NCBI GenBank assembly: GCA_009746045.1
Contig: RPFO01000065.1
Span: 8,717,542-8,781,541 of the forward strand
DNA: 64,000 bases
From: Mesostigma viride
Lineage: Eukaryota; Streptophyta; Mesostigmatophyceae; Mesostigmatales; Mesostigmataceae
Reading direction: 5' to 3'
Of the stretch, positions 21,135-31,381 are shown one piece after another. The notes below the pieces were generated by a model, which saw nothing but the letters and a program-made list of their open reading frames with translations, did no database searches and was not told the DNA's origin. Made by a program: the position numbers and the translations under genes. How positions within the stretch are numbered: the stretch's first letter is position 1; the number at the start of each line of letters is the position of its first letter.

Positions 21135-21960
21135 CTATCTAATGCCGAAACTAACAAACCGAGGGACATGCCAGTCGTAGCAGGGAGTGCCAAGCCCTGG
21201 CGGTCGCGCCGGGCGATCTTCCCATGTGATTGTGCAACGGGTGATGCGTCTTGAACCCCACTTGGGGGGGTCATCATCGTCCTCTACAACCTTGGCGTCC
21301 AGAAGACCTTGTAGCTGCATCTTTCGCCAGATCACGGAGAGGCCTCATCCCCTCACGCATGTCCTCTACTAGCTGCTCCTTGAACGTGCGGGCAGCCGTG
21401 TCGATGCGATCGCTGGGCCCGGCCGTCCCACGTAACGCGGAGGTGCCTACCTGGCTGTGCTGTGTGCGGGCCGCATCCCTGCGGTTGGACCCCGCGACGT
21501 GTCTAGCTGGTTGATGCGAGCCAAGTGCCCAAAGAGCTGTAGCCTACGCTGTTTGATAGTGCTATGGTAAGTTGCATGCCCAAATACGAATCTTCTCTAC
21601 GAATGTGTACTGCATATCCTACACTGAACATGGATCTCAACATGTTGTTGACAGCGCCGTTCAGCTTAGAATCTTGAGGGCGTCCGGTGAGGGTCCACGT
21701 TTCAGCGCCGTAAGTGAGCACCGGCCAGAGAATTAACCAGGACATTGAATCGTGAATTAACAGGTCCTGCTTCTCATGCCTGCCATCGGGCCGGCGCCAA
21801 AGGGCCCGGTATGTATTGGCCGAGAGCGTGCCAGGCGAGCTAGGAGATGCATGAATGCTCGACATCGATCAGCCGCGCTGCTGGGGCCGGAGCAGGCTAC
21901 CCATATGGTAGCCTGACGCTGGGCCGGTCAGGGATGTCCATGCCATGCGCTGGGCTACTA
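21135..21960 (-). pseudogene. Relic of an APE-type LINE ORF2 C-terminus
   Basis: Minus-strand frames encode LTYGAETWTLT and QRRLQLFGHLARINQLDTSR, aligning with the LINE ORF2 at 28527-31223 (LTYGAEAWTLT, QRRIAFVGHLARTSQVDT). Several frameshifts and divergence from the young copies show an old insertion of a related subfamily. Neither end was resolved. Confidence 0.65.
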
Positions 21961-22012
21961 TGCTTAAATTGCTATGTCGAAGCCGCGAATCGGGTTTGCA
22001 CCCACAGGGGAT

Positions 22013-22237
22013 TAATTAATTAATTAATTAATTAAAATCATAGCTCCGTGGGGAGCATATGTAACACATAGCCCTGAGAAAGGGGCATCTATGGGTTTGT
22101 AATACAATCAGGGCGACAAACTGCAGGTGTAGGATGTACAACTATCACCTGCTCTGGTGCATGCACCGCCATGATGGTTCATGCCTCCTAAACAAGCACA
22201 GGCACACAAGGCGGCTTGAGGAGAGGGCCTAGAAGGA
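22013..22237 (-). mobile_element. L1-like 3' UTR copy, 5'-truncated
   Basis: Reverse complement of the E2-type 3' UTR (2200-2420), with the attaattaatt tail on the left. Flanked by the 11-bp duplication ccacaggggat (22002-22012 and 22238-22248). No coding sequence. Confidence 0.8.
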
Positions 22238-22384
22238 CCACAGGGGATGCCGGATCCTTCGACCTGACGACACGTCGATCGGCATGGCCGGCGTGGGCGC
22301 AACTCCATGACCACCGCCGCTGGTGGAGCAACCCCGCCCTACCGCGGGTCGTTAAGCGTGATCGACCTCATCAAGGTCGTCATT

Positions 22385-22761
22385 AGGCATTATCCCAGCT
22401 AAGCCACGCGCTTTATTTAATCATGTACATGTGTGCCTATGATGAGCCACCCCCCAGATGATGCCTAGCTTTATTTAGTTATGCTGTGCCCATGCAGGGA
22501 GTAACTCTCTGCTGAGACGCCATGCCCTAGCTTTTGTATAGCTATGCTGATCTTCCCCCCCATGACAGGCTCCCCCTTCGCTGGGCATAGCTTGAAGATC
22601 ATGGGGATGCACGTGCCCTGGTGCACCTAGAGCAAGGGTCCTTTACATTCCCACCCTTGCAGGAAGTAGCCTAGAATGTATGATAGGCCATATGCCCCTT
22701 CTCTGGGCTATGTGCTACATATACTCCCAACGGAGTTATGTTCCTAATTAATTAATTAATT
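22385..22761 (+). mobile_element. ORF1-element 3' UTR copy, strongly 5'-truncated
   Basis: Matches the 3' UTR at 47645-48038 and ends in taattaattaattaa. Flanked by the 12-bp duplication aaggtcgtcatt (22373-22384 and 22762-22773), which restores the continuity of the interrupted host sequence that leads into the integrase relic. Confidence 0.85.
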
Positions 22762-22773
22762 AAGGTCGTCATT

Positions 22774-23029
22774 CTTTGTGGGAGGCATGCCAGGCTGCTG
22801 CTGAGAACTGTGGTTGCCGCCAGGAGAATGCTGTTCACCCACCTCAGTCCCATGCTATGGAGCCTGCTAGGGAGCGTGGCGACATCCAGATGGATATCCA
22901 GCATATCAGGGGCTTATACATATTGGTGGGAGTGGACAGGTTCAGTAGATACAGACTAGATAGACGTTCTGCCTGGTATGCAGGAGCACCACTTGTTGTT
23001 GGGTACGAAGGCCCTGATCCCAGGCTTTG
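22774..23029 (+). pseudogene. Retroelement integrase relic, N-terminal part
   Basis: Reads ...ENCGC, then a segment with GDIQMDIQHIRGLYILVGVD and RFSRY, the pattern of an integrase core around its first catalytic Asp with a preceding Cys pair. It is cut at ctttg (23025-23029), the target duplication of the chromovirus, and resumes at 35946. The two halves are out of frame with each other, so the host element was already decayed or has decayed since. Family not assigned. Confidence 0.6.
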
Positions 23030-23766
23030 TGTTGCACGGATGCAACATGCCGTTTGTGGTAAATATAAATTATCCGTCCCGGTCGATCGGCGCCGACCGT
23101 AATCCGGCGCCAGTGCCGAGGCCATAGTAGTTGGCAGCCGAGGCAACCCGTGTGGAAGTATAAGTGTAGAAGTTTTGCTGACGAACTTGGCCTTTGCGCC
23201 GTAGGCAGACCTAGCGCCTGAACGGGAGTTACGGGACAGCCAAGTGGCACTGCACATGCGTTATGATGGTACCTACGGACATTTGGATATTTTTCAGGAG
23301 AGGCCTCTAGCCGTACTGGTCTTTAATGTGTTCTAGACGGTTCGAGAAGCCCGTCCCCGCGGACCTCACGTCATGCCTGGTTGGCAGCGCCAGGCGCAGC
23401 CACCAACGGGGACGAAGGGACAAAATAGGAAGGCACGAGCTATGCCAGCAATCCGGACCTTGTATCGTAATTTACCACGTTGCTCTACAGATTATTTACC
23501 ATCGCTTAATCCTGGAGTGTAAATCTCCTGTGGGCTCGAGTGTGAATCCCTCGCCTACTGGGTGTAAGTCTTCCCGCATTGAGTGTTTTAATCTGTGTGG
23601 TGACATTGTAATATACGAAACCGGTTTTCCGGGTTTGAGCTTATTCGTATTGTGTGACGAGTATTCTTAAGCCACCATCGTGCGCTGTGACGCATAGGAA
23701 GTCAAAGGTCTTTCGCATTCGTTCTCAATCCTTAAGGCGCTATTTTAAATAGCCATACGTGTTAAA
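23030..23766 (+). repeat. 5' LTR of the chromovirus
   Basis: Direct repeat of 35208-35945. It begins with an 18-bp palindrome (TGTTGCA-cgga-TGCAACA). The end ...GTGTTAAA is followed by cTGG, which places a plausible primer-binding site (TGGACTCGGAGG) directly after the LTR. The matching tRNA was not identified. Confidence 0.9.
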
Positions 23767-23767
23767 C

Positions 23768-23779
23768 TGGACTCGGAGG
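23768..23779 (+). promoter_or_regulatory. Candidate primer-binding site
   Basis: TGGACTCGGAGG starts one base after the 5' LTR. LTR-element primer sites begin with TGG, the complement of the tRNA CCA end. Position and first three bases fit; the tRNA is unknown. Confidence 0.4.
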
Positions 23780-24236
23780 AAACTTTCCTAGTGGCCTCTA
23801 TCCCGTCCCGTTTTTCTGTAATCTGATCCGGATCAGCAACGGAATTATATAAGGGCCGGAACCCTTACTAATTCCGCTTGCAGTAATTCATTGTGGGGGT
23901 CGGATCCCCACAATCCTAACTGCCCATACCCGTTACCCATATTGCGGTTCCTGCATGCCCCAACCTGGCCTTGTCCGGTTGACCTAAGGGATTCGTCCGG
24001 AAACGAATCTCCTTATATTGCGTGCTTTAAACGGAAACGCTTTGTGGGTTGCAATTTCACGCATTAGTTGGCGTCTTGGCCATTGCCCCATACCCTATAT
24101 CTGGGATACATACTGTCAGCTCCGGCAAGCTGCAGTAATATCTCACGTCCTTTAATTGACGTATTTTTGTGCTTAATTTGTCATCCCGCCAAGGTGACTA
24201 GAGGCACATTGTTCACACTTTACCAGCCACCACGCG

Positions 24237-26111
24237 ATGGCTGACGGTGTTGAGCGAGGGCGACGAGAGGCCCATCGCTTCTCTCCTGCCCCTTCCCTCG
24301 TGGCAGCACTCGAGGCGGCAGAGAGAGCTACCCAAAATCACTCACGCCCGAGTAGTGAGCGTGGCTCTAGGGGGTCATCCCCAGCACAAACCCCACGTTT
24401 GGGAGGGAATTCCTCGGCGGCTGCCGGTGCACCACCTGGTAGCCCTGTAGTGAATCCCCTTAATGGACCACCAAGTGGAACATCCATCGCGGGATTGTCG
24501 GCGGGTCCGGCCCTTGGTGTAGGAGCCGGCGCGGGGGCGCAGGGGAATAATGTTACCCTGCACTACGGTAGGAGTGGGGCCCTGCCTACGGTGCTGCCGC
24601 AACCTACATTGGCCACTTGGCCCAGCAGCGCCCCGGCGCCACCCTTGTATGATAGCCGATCGCGGTCTCGCCGAGCTGCGCATCGGGCGTCCTATCATGC
24701 GCCTGGACCCCTTGGGGCTAGCCCCTTCGGCCATGCCTCGCCAAATATGGCTGGGCAGGGCCAGGGCACCGCACGGACCGGTCGGTCTTCCTTCGGGGTC
24801 GCAGGGGAGGCGATTCCCCTCCCCAACTCAGCATACGACCGCCTGGCTCCGGGTGACCCACGAGCGCAGCACCCAGCGGCCACCGCCGCCCATCATTATG
24901 CAAGCCGCGCCCACTACCCACATGGGTATGAGCACCCGGGTGAGGATGAGTGCAGCCCCCCGGCAGGTTACCCGCGTGGGCACACCTCGCAAGGTGTGGC
25001 CGGGCCCGGGAGACCCGCGAGTATCATGGGCCATCATGACGATGATACTCACAATGCAGGGCGACTACCACCGTTGCCCAAGCTGTCGGATATTCCCAAG
25101 TTTAAACCCGACTGCTCGTACCAAGAGTTTGAGGCTTGGGAGATTGCAGTGTCTCAGAAGATCGACATCTGGGAGACATACAATCGCAAGCTCTTGGACG
25201 AGGATATCAAGGTCAAGCTGGTGTCCAGCGAGGCACTGGCTCCCGATGTGAGACAAGCTCTCCATTGCGAAAGCGCCCTGGCCAATGGCTTCCCCAGCAG
25301 CTTGGCTGAATTATTTCGGCGAGCACGGGCCAAGTACCTGCCACCCGACCAAGACAAGCTGGACCGGGAGGCTTTTGGGGCGTTCAAGCAGGGGAACCTG
25401 AGCTATCGGGAATATATGACCAAGTTCGAGCTTCTAGCTGGGCGGGTTGATGACCTGATGGGCCCAGAAGCCTTGGCAAGGTTCTATGAGGGCTTGCAAC
25501 CCGAATTCCGGGATGAGGTGAAGCGGAAATTCGCCCACCTCTCCTGGGCTCAATGGAACCTGCAGGACATCAAGACCTACCTAGCGGAGATAGCTCCCTT
25601 GGTGCAGCGGACCCCAAAACCCCGCGTGAATGCACTGGAACTCAATGAGCTGGGATTCGCCCCCGTGTGGGTGGATGAGCTACAGTGCGAGGTCCTGGAC
25701 ATTAATGCCTTGGACACTTCCCGGATTCAGTGCTACCACTGCAACCGCGTGGGGCACATCAAACGTGAGTGCCCTGATCTCCCTCCGCTGGACCAGGCCC
25801 CGCCTGTGCAACGCAACAATTTCCAAGCGGCCTCCCCGCAAATGGCCTCGAGGCCACCACCGGCGCGAAATATGCGCACAGCTCCCAGTGCGGGTGAGCG
25901 TGCCCGACGCTTGCAACAAGCGCGCCAACAGCCCCGGCTGTACCAACAACCCAAGGCGCCCCCAAGCTCCTACCAGCAAGCTGGGCATGCCCTCAACCAA
26001 CTGGATGCCGCAGACGCGGCCGAGCCTGATGATGGCTCTTCCGCGGCCGCATCCGGCCACCTGCGAGGCACACCGGTGGACGAGGGGCCTGCAGGAGAGG
26101 CGTTGGACTGA
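24237..26111 (+). CDS. gag: Chromovirus Gag with zinc knuckle
   Basis: 624 codons after a 470-nt leader. Residues 1-280 are low-complexity (Ala/Gly/Pro/Ser). Residues about 285-470 form the capsid-like part (IPKFKPDCSYQEFEAWEIAV, then a helical region with EYMTKFELLAGRV). A CX2CX4HX4C zinc knuckle (CYHCNRVGHIKREC) lies at about residues 498-511, and a Gln/Pro-rich tail follows. Gag packages the element RNA in cytoplasmic particles. It ends with TGA, while the protease frame (-1 relative to gag) is already open at that point, so -1 frameshifting or a recent indel is possible. Confidence 0.9.
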   Translation: MADGVERGRREAHRFSPAPSLVAALEAAERATQNHSRPSSERGSRGSSPAQTPRLGGNSSAAAGAPPGSPVVNPLNGPPSGTSIAGLSAGPALGVGAGAGAQGNNVTLHYGRSGALPTVLPQPTLATWPSSAPAPPLYDSRSRSRRAAHRASYHAPGPLGASPFGHASPNMAGQGQGTARTGRSSFGVAGEAIPLPNSAYDRLAPGDPRAQHPAATAAHHYASRAHYPHGYEHPGEDECSPPAGYPRGHTSQGVAGPGRPASIMGHHDDDTHNAGRLPPLPKLSDIPKFKPDCSYQEFEAWEIAVSQKIDIWETYNRKLLDEDIKVKLVSSEALAPDVRQALHCESALANGFPSSLAELFRRARAKYLPPDQDKLDREAFGAFKQGNLSYREYMTKFELLAGRVDDLMGPEALARFYEGLQPEFRDEVKRKFAHLSWAQWNLQDIKTYLAEIAPLVQRTPKPRVNALELNELGFAPVWVDELQCEVLDINALDTSRIQCYHCNRVGHIKRECPDLPPLDQAPPVQRNNFQAASPQMASRPPPARNMRTAPSAGERARRLQQARQQPRLYQQPKAPPSSYQQAGHALNQLDAADAAEPDDGSSAAASGHLRGTPVDEGPAGEALD

Positions 26112-26830
26112 GAGGCCGGGAGGGCACTCCGGGCGACACCTTACCCGGCCATGCACAAGTCGCCCAAGTTTTGTTACCATGTAATGTGGTGACAGAGACC
26201 CAGGAATGGCAAGCGGAGCCTAGCGAAGGCCCGCGGCAACTACTCCTCTTCACTGGAAGCCTACCAGACCCCCAGGGCTCTGGGCGTTGTTTGGAGGGCA
26301 TCAAGGTCCTCATTGACAGTGGTGCGGCTACCACCTTCATCAGTGAGGCCATAGTGCAGCGCCTGGGAGTAACCCCGACTCCCCATACCATTGCTCGGCG
26401 CGTGCGATACTCGGATGGCTACACTCAGCCATCCCCGGGCTATGTGGACTTGGCCCCTATCGTACAAGGCACCAGCGTGCCCATTCGCGCCACGGTCATT
26501 CCCTTACAAGCGGCTGATATCATCCTAGGGATTGACTGGCTGCACATCTCCAAGGTGACCGTCTCTTTTGGTACCATGGTTACCCACTTCCCAGATGGGT
26601 CATTCTGGTTACCTGAGCGGCAGTATGCGGCCAACGGCATGACCATCACCGATGACACGCCTGCCCTCAAGAGTGACCGTCGTCGCCTTGCGGACATTCT
26701 CATGTCCAAAAGGGAGTTCAAGCGGATGATGAGAGCCCGGCAGCCTCCTCCCGTTTACTCCATTCGTCTGGACGCCCTTGCCCACGTGCGCGGGCCCAGC
26801 GCCCAGCATGCAAGGCTGGAGTTTCGTTAA
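26111..26830 (+). CDS. pol: Chromovirus aspartic protease region of pol
   Basis: The frame is open from the end of gag. It contains LIDSGAATTFISE, the aspartic protease active site (DSG), and a downstream ADIILGIDWL, the hydrophobic-Gly motif of retropepsins. The enzyme processes Gag-Pol. The frame stops with TAA at 26828, twelve bases before the RT frame ATG (one frame back), so a single-base indel near 26825-26840 probably separates what is one polyprotein in relatives. Confidence 0.85.
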   Translation, partial: RGREGTPGDTLPGHAQVAQVLLPCNVVTETQEWQAEPSEGPRQLLLFTGSLPDPQGSGRCLEGIKVLIDSGAATTFISEAIVQRLGVTPTPHTIARRVRYSDGYTQPSPGYVDLAPIVQGTSVPIRATVIPLQAADIILGIDWLHISKVTVSFGTMVTHFPDGSFWLPERQYAANGMTITDDTPALKSDRRRLADILMSKREFKRMMRARQPPPVYSIRLDALAHVRGPSAQHARLEFR

Positions 26831-26841
26831 ACTCGCTTGGC

Positions 26842-27801
26842 ATGGACTTGTCGGAAGACGAGGTGAAACGACTCAACGCAGTGCTCGATCAGTATTCAGC
26901 CGTGTTTGAGGAGAAAACACCTACGTTTCCCCCGGCCAGACCGGTGCTCCACCGCATTCATTTGCAGGAGGGGCACCCACCTACCACCTCACCCATTTTT
27001 CGCATGGGACCCGTGGAGTTGGCAGAGCTCAAGAAGATCTTGGTCGGCTTGTTGGAGGCCGGCTTGATCGAGCCCAGCAATAGCCCTTACAGCGCGGGCG
27101 TGTTGCTGGTGCCCAAACCCAATGGGAAGTGGCGTCTGGTTACGGATTATCGCAAACTCAATGCGATCACCGTGAAGTCCAAGTATCCCCTCCCCCGCAT
27201 CGATGATATATTTAATAAGGTGGAGGGCGCCAAGTACTTTACGGTGCTCGATTGTGCAGACGGTTTTTGGCAACTTCGGATCGCCCCCGAAGATTGCCAT
27301 AAAACAGCCTTTGCCACGCCTTTTGGCCATTACCAATTCCGCGTGGCGGCCATGGGCTTGTGTAACAGCCCTGCCTCTTTTCAGATGCTCATGAACCACC
27401 TCTTTAGGTCGGTGATGGGCACTAGTCGGCTGCCCCAGGTCTCGGCAGACCTGCGCGACCCGACTATCCCGTGGGACCCGGGGACGCAGCCGTACAAACG
27501 CACCTGCGTGGCCATCTACTTGGATGACATCCTCATTTTCTCTCGCACGTTCGAGGAGCACTTGGAGGATGTTGCCGCGGTTCTGCAGATCATGGCGGAA
27601 AATAAACTGTCCGCCCGCCGCAGCAAGGTAGAATCAGGCCGCAGCGTCCCCTTTCTAGGCCACATTCTCTCGGACAAGGGCGTGTCCACGGACCCCGATA
27701 AGGTCGCCGCCGTCCAACAGTGGCCTGTTCCCGCGAATGTTCGCGCCTTGCGCAGCTTCTTGGGCTTGGTATCGTATTATCGCCGCTTCATCCCGCGTTT
27801 C
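26842..27801 (+). pseudogene. pol: Chromovirus reverse transcriptase domain, cut by LINE insertion
   Basis: Encodes the Ty3-type RT: fingers (KYPLPRIDDIFNKVEGAKYF), LDCADGFWQLRIA around the first catalytic Asp, AMGLCNSPASFQ and the YLDD catalytic box at about residue 226, then FLGHILSDKGV and SFLGLVSYYRRFI. Coding is interrupted after RFIPRF at 27801 by the LINE. The RT domain itself is complete up to the connection with RNase H. Confidence 0.9.
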
Positions 27802-27943
27802 CTCATCTGTCAAATGTCAGATTCGTAAAACCCAACGTTTGCTAGATTACCTACGCCTCGGCGTTGTGCAATCAGCCCCAACCCCGAATACCCCGAGCAA
27901 GCGGCAGGCTCGCATCCTACGCTTGCAGGACAAAATAAATGCG

Positions 27944-29374
27944 ATGAAAAGCACTATTTCTACCGCTTCCCTTCCCCCCTCCGTTTCACCCCCACCTCCA
28001 CCCCCCGCCGCATCCACCCCCATCACCCATCGTCGTCCTCCCCTGGTGGGCCAGCAGGCATCCTTGGCCCTTGCCACTTTTAACACCCGCACATTGCTAG
28101 ATGACGACCATAGCTGCCGGGTAGAGGAGCTAGTCGCATTTTGCATTGAGCATCGTGTGTCTATATTAGGCGTCCAGGAACACCGCCGCACGGTGCCACT
28201 TGGCATGGTGAGCACTGATCGCTTGGCGGGTGGCTGGCGGTTTTTCTTCGCTGGCAGCGGTACGTCTGGCCAAGGTGGTGTTGGTCTTTTGTGTTCGCCG
28301 CTGGCAGTTGCTAGCCTCAACACGCTTAAGTTTCTAACGCCACGCCTTATGGTAGCACACTTCACCTCCGTCGAGGGGCGGTCTAAACACCACCTCACGG
28401 TGGGGGTGGGCTACGCACCCCATAGTGGTCTACCTGCGTTGGAACGCCAGAAGTTCTTCGAGGACTTGCATAGCCTTGAGGGGGCCACCCCGGCCCGCCA
28501 CTTTTTGGTTATGCTGCTAGACGCCAATGCCACGCTCCCCGTGGGTACTGCTGGCAGTCGCTTTGCGCCTGCTGACACTGCTGCTAATGACAACACTCCC
28601 CTGTTTTCTGCCTTTTTGCGGGATAGCGGGATGGTTGCTGTCAACTGCCACTTCCAACGTCCCTCCCAGGACTTGGTCACTTTTCGTGGCCCTAACGGCC
28701 GTCAGGCCTGTCTGGACTACGTGGTGGTACGGCAGCCCAGGTGTACCTCGGTTCTGGACACCCGAGTGTTTGACACGCCCACGGTGTGCTCTGACCACCG
28801 GTTGGTGCGCGCGACCCTTCGGCTCCGGTTCCACGTCCCCGCGCGCCGCGCCCCAGTGGTCCGCCCTGACTGGTCTGCTCTACGTCCGGTCAAGGGAGAT
28901 CCTGAGGACTGGACGGACGCCGAGCACGAGCGGAACTGGTGCCGACGGAAGTACCTGTCGGCACTGGACGCCCGGGCGGACGTCGACGAGCTGGACAATG
29001 GTGCCCCCAACGCAGCCATTTTTGCGGGCTTTGCGGCCCGTGCCCCGTTGCTGGCGGCCCGGCACCTGCCGGTCATGCCCCGCCGCCGCCCCGGCCCGCT
29101 CTACCGCCAGGACCCCAAGGTCTTGGCCGCCCGGCACCGCCTCAAGCGTAACCGGGACCCGCTGCAGAAACCATTGCTCAAGGCCGCCCTTGTGGAGGCC
29201 TACGAGCACGCTCAGGACGCGGAGGCGGCCCAGTGCATCGCGGATGCCAAGGCCTGCCAGGCTCGCAACCATGCAGGGCAAGGACATGTGGTACCACCTC
29301 GACCGGCTCGGCGGCCGGCGGCAGCGCACCCCGGTGGAGCACACGGGGGACGGCACGGCGCCGGTAAGCCTTGA
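27944..29374 (+). CDS. LINE ORF2, APE-like endonuclease part
   Basis: The first in-frame ATG is at 27944, but the frame is open from the element start. After a Pro-rich linker comes an exonuclease-endonuclease-phosphatase domain: LATFNTRTLL at its start, VQEHRR (catalytic Glu), LLDANATLP (DxN) and VCSDHRLVRA near the end (SDH). This enzyme nicks the target DNA to prime reverse transcription. The frame leaves the RT frame at about 29265, where one base is gained or lost relative to a continuous ORF2. Confidence 0.85.
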   Translation: MKSTISTASLPPSVSPPPPPPAASTPITHRRPPLVGQQASLALATFNTRTLLDDDHSCRVEELVAFCIEHRVSILGVQEHRRTVPLGMVSTDRLAGGWRFFFAGSGTSGQGGVGLLCSPLAVASLNTLKFLTPRLMVAHFTSVEGRSKHHLTVGVGYAPHSGLPALERQKFFEDLHSLEGATPARHFLVMLLDANATLPVGTAGSRFAPADTAANDNTPLFSAFLRDSGMVAVNCHFQRPSQDLVTFRGPNGRQACLDYVVVRQPRCTSVLDTRVFDTPTVCSDHRLVRATLRLRFHVPARRAPVVRPDWSALRPVKGDPEDWTDAEHERNWCRRKYLSALDARADVDELDNGAPNAAIFAGFAARAPLLAARHLPVMPRRRPGPLYRQDPKVLAARHRLKRNRDPLQKPLLKAALVEAYEHAQDAEAAQCIADAKACQARNHAGQGHVVPPRPARRPAAAHPGGAHGGRHGAGKP

Positions 29375-31223
29375 CCGCTGGTTGGCCCACAATGTTTCCT
29401 TGACCGGTGGGGCTCGCGCCCCCCCCCCGCCGCTTCACCCCGAGACGGCCGCCCGCCTCGGGGTCGCCGGACCCCCGCCGCCACCAGCGCACCCCTCCTC
29501 GGCCGCGGACTACCAAGTCCCCGCCTTGAAGGAGGGCTGCCTTGCCACCAACGACGTCGTCCACCCCTTCACTTTGGAGGAATTGGACGGCGCCCTTGCT
29601 CGCCTGCGGTACGATGCGGCGGTCGGTGCCGACCACCTTTCTGCTGAGCTGCTGAAGACCCCTGATCTGGCGGTTAGGGATCTTCTGCTGGCGTTCTGCA
29701 ACCGTGTCCTGCTCTCTGACGAGCCTCCGCCTGCTGAGTGGCAGACGGCCATCCGCGTCATGCTGTACAAGAAGGGCTCTGCTGCTGACCCCGGTAACTA
29801 CCGGGGTGTCTGCCTCCAGAGCGCCGCGCTGAAGGTCTTCATGCGCATGATGCTGCACAGGCTCCGCGCCGCGCTGGACCCACACCTGGGTGAGTCTCAG
29901 ATGGGTTTCCGTAGTGGCCGTAACACTGTCATGGCTGTGTTTGTCGCGCGCCGGTTGATGGAGGAGGTGCGTCGCCTTCCCCCTGACAGTTTGCCGCTGG
30001 TCCTCATTTTTGTTGACTATATCAAGGCCTTTGACACGGTCCTCTGGGAGGCTCTTTGGGCCATCCTAGCTCTGGACCGCGTGCCACCAGCGTTTATTGC
30101 TGCCATTCGCCGACTGTATGAGGGCTCACAGGCAGTAGTGCGGACTGCGGAAGGCACCACCCCACCATTCCCCCTTCACCACGGGGTGTGGCAAGGTTGT
30201 GTCCTGTCTCCATACCTGTTCATTATTGTCGTGGACCACGTCATGCGCCAGGCACGTGCGCGCTTTACTGCTCTTAAGGGGTTCGAGCCAGGCTTGGACA
30301 TCCTTAACGAGCGTGGGCACGGCGGGGTTAGCACGGGTTACCGCCTGGCTGACCTGATTTATGCGGACGACACCACCCTCATCGCGCGCCCCGAGCACAT
30401 TCAGACCTGGCTGGACTGTCTGGGCCTGGAGGCGAGGGCGGTGGGGTTGGAGATTAGTGTCAAAACTGAGGCGATGGTGATTGGGGCCTCCAGTCGCCCA
30501 CCGCTGCCGCGCCTGCTAGACGGGACGGAGGTCCCACTCCGCGACCGCTTCAAGCTGTTGGGGAGTTGGCTTCCGGACACTGCCGACGATGTGGACACCC
30601 GCATCGGCCTTTCCTGGGCCAAGCTCCGTTCGCTCAACACCTACTGGCGCTCCAAGGGCCTGGACGAGCACCGCAAGCGCATGCTCTTCAAGGTCCTCGT
30701 CCTCACGGTGCTCACGTATGGCGCCGAGGCATGGACACTCACGGCAACCCTGGCAGCCAAGCTAGACGGCACGGTCACCCGGATGCTCCGACAGGTCCTG
30801 AATGTCGGGTTTTCTCAGCGTAGGTCCTTAGAGTCTTTGTATCACGGTATGCCACGTATTTCGGACGAGATTAGACAGCGTAGGATAGCATTTGTAGGAC
30901 ATCTTGCTCGCACCAGCCAGGTCGACACCGCCCTTGGTCTGGCCGGTCCCCAGCGGCTCGGCCAACCGGGGCGGCACATTTTGACCTGGCCTGGCCCCAA
31001 GAACATTCCTAAAAAGGTAGGGAAACATGCCATGACCTATACCCAGATGTTGCTGGACGACCTAGTGGTCCCAGCCCAGTTTGAGTACCGCATCCACTCT
31101 CTCTCCCGTCTTTGGACTGCCATGCAAGACAAGACGCGGTGGAAGAAGATTGTCAAGGCGCACACGCCAGCCCCTGTGGGCAAGCCGCCTCCCCCCAAAC
31201 GGAGGAGCCGTTTTGATGAGTAG
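29265..31223 (+). CDS. LINE ORF2, reverse transcriptase part
   Basis: Continues ORF2 in another frame: a pre-RT region (LDRLGGRRQRTPVEHTGDG), RT with NYRGVCLQSAALKVF, ESQMGFRSGRNT, LIFVDYIKAFDTV (first catalytic Asp), GVWQGCVLSPYLF and LIYADDTTLIA (YADD). A thumb follows (LTYGAEAWTLT), then a C-terminal QRRIAFVGHLARTSQVDT block and a Pro/Lys tail before TAG. Domain order APE-RT without RNase H fits L1-like or RTE-like lines; the clade was not fixed. One frameshift makes this copy inactive unless it is a sequence error. Confidence 0.88.
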   Translation, partial: ATMQGKDMWYHLDRLGGRRQRTPVEHTGDGTAPVSLDRWLAHNVSLTGGARAPPPPLHPETAARLGVAGPPPPPAHPSSAADYQVPALKEGCLATNDVVHPFTLEELDGALARLRYDAAVGADHLSAELLKTPDLAVRDLLLAFCNRVLLSDEPPPAEWQTAIRVMLYKKGSAADPGNYRGVCLQSAALKVFMRMMLHRLRAALDPHLGESQMGFRSGRNTVMAVFVARRLMEEVRRLPPDSLPLVLIFVDYIKAFDTVLWEALWAILALDRVPPAFIAAIRRLYEGSQAVVRTAEGTTPPFPLHHGVWQGCVLSPYLFIIVVDHVMRQARARFTALKGFEPGLDILNERGHGGVSTGYRLADLIYADDTTLIARPEHIQTWLDCLGLEARAVGLEISVKTEAMVIGASSRPPLPRLLDGTEVPLRDRFKLLGSWLPDTADDVDTRIGLSWAKLRSLNTYWRSKGLDEHRKRMLFKVLVLTVLTYGAEAWTLTATLAAKLDGTVTRMLRQVLNVGFSQRRSLESLYHGMPRISDEIRQRRIAFVGHLARTSQVDTALGLAGPQRLGQPGRHILTWPGPKNIPKKVGKHAMTYTQMLLDDLVVPAQFEYRIHSLSRLWTAMQDKTRWKKIVKAHTPAPVGKPPPPKRRSRFDE

Positions 31224-31381
31224 CGTAGATAGGCTTTTCTAGACTAGATATAGCTTAGAGTTAGGTTAGTTCGATTACGCGGCTTCCTCCACACCACCCA
31301 TCCAACCTGGAATATGTGCTACATGATCTCCCAACGGAGACATGTTATAATTTAATTTAATTTAATTTAATCCCGCGTTTC

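Larger units (their letters stand above)
27802..31369 (+). mobile_element. APE-type non-LTR retrotransposon (L1-like), ORF2 only, in chromovirus pol
   Basis: Flanked by the perfect 12-bp target duplication atcccgcgtttc (27790-27801 and 31370-31381). Removing one copy plus the LINE rejoins RT to RNase H. It encodes an endonuclease and an RT, a 3' UTR of about 145 bp and a tttaatttaattta tail. No ORF1 is present. The reading frame is open from the first base, so it may be truncated just downstream of ORF1, or ORF1 may not belong to it. Its 3' end shares gtgctacat and ctcccaacggag with the ORF1-only element. Confidence 0.92.

Noticed and set aside
23840-23860. TATA-like ttatataagg as LTR promoter
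   Set aside because: It lies about 80 bp downstream of the 5' LTR end defined by the LTR comparison and TSD, so it is in the internal leader; its role is unclear and no promoter was annotated.
28527-29264. Upstream part of the 898-codon RT frame as coding
   Set aside because: The endonuclease is encoded in another frame over this stretch; the RT frame becomes meaningful only after about 29265.
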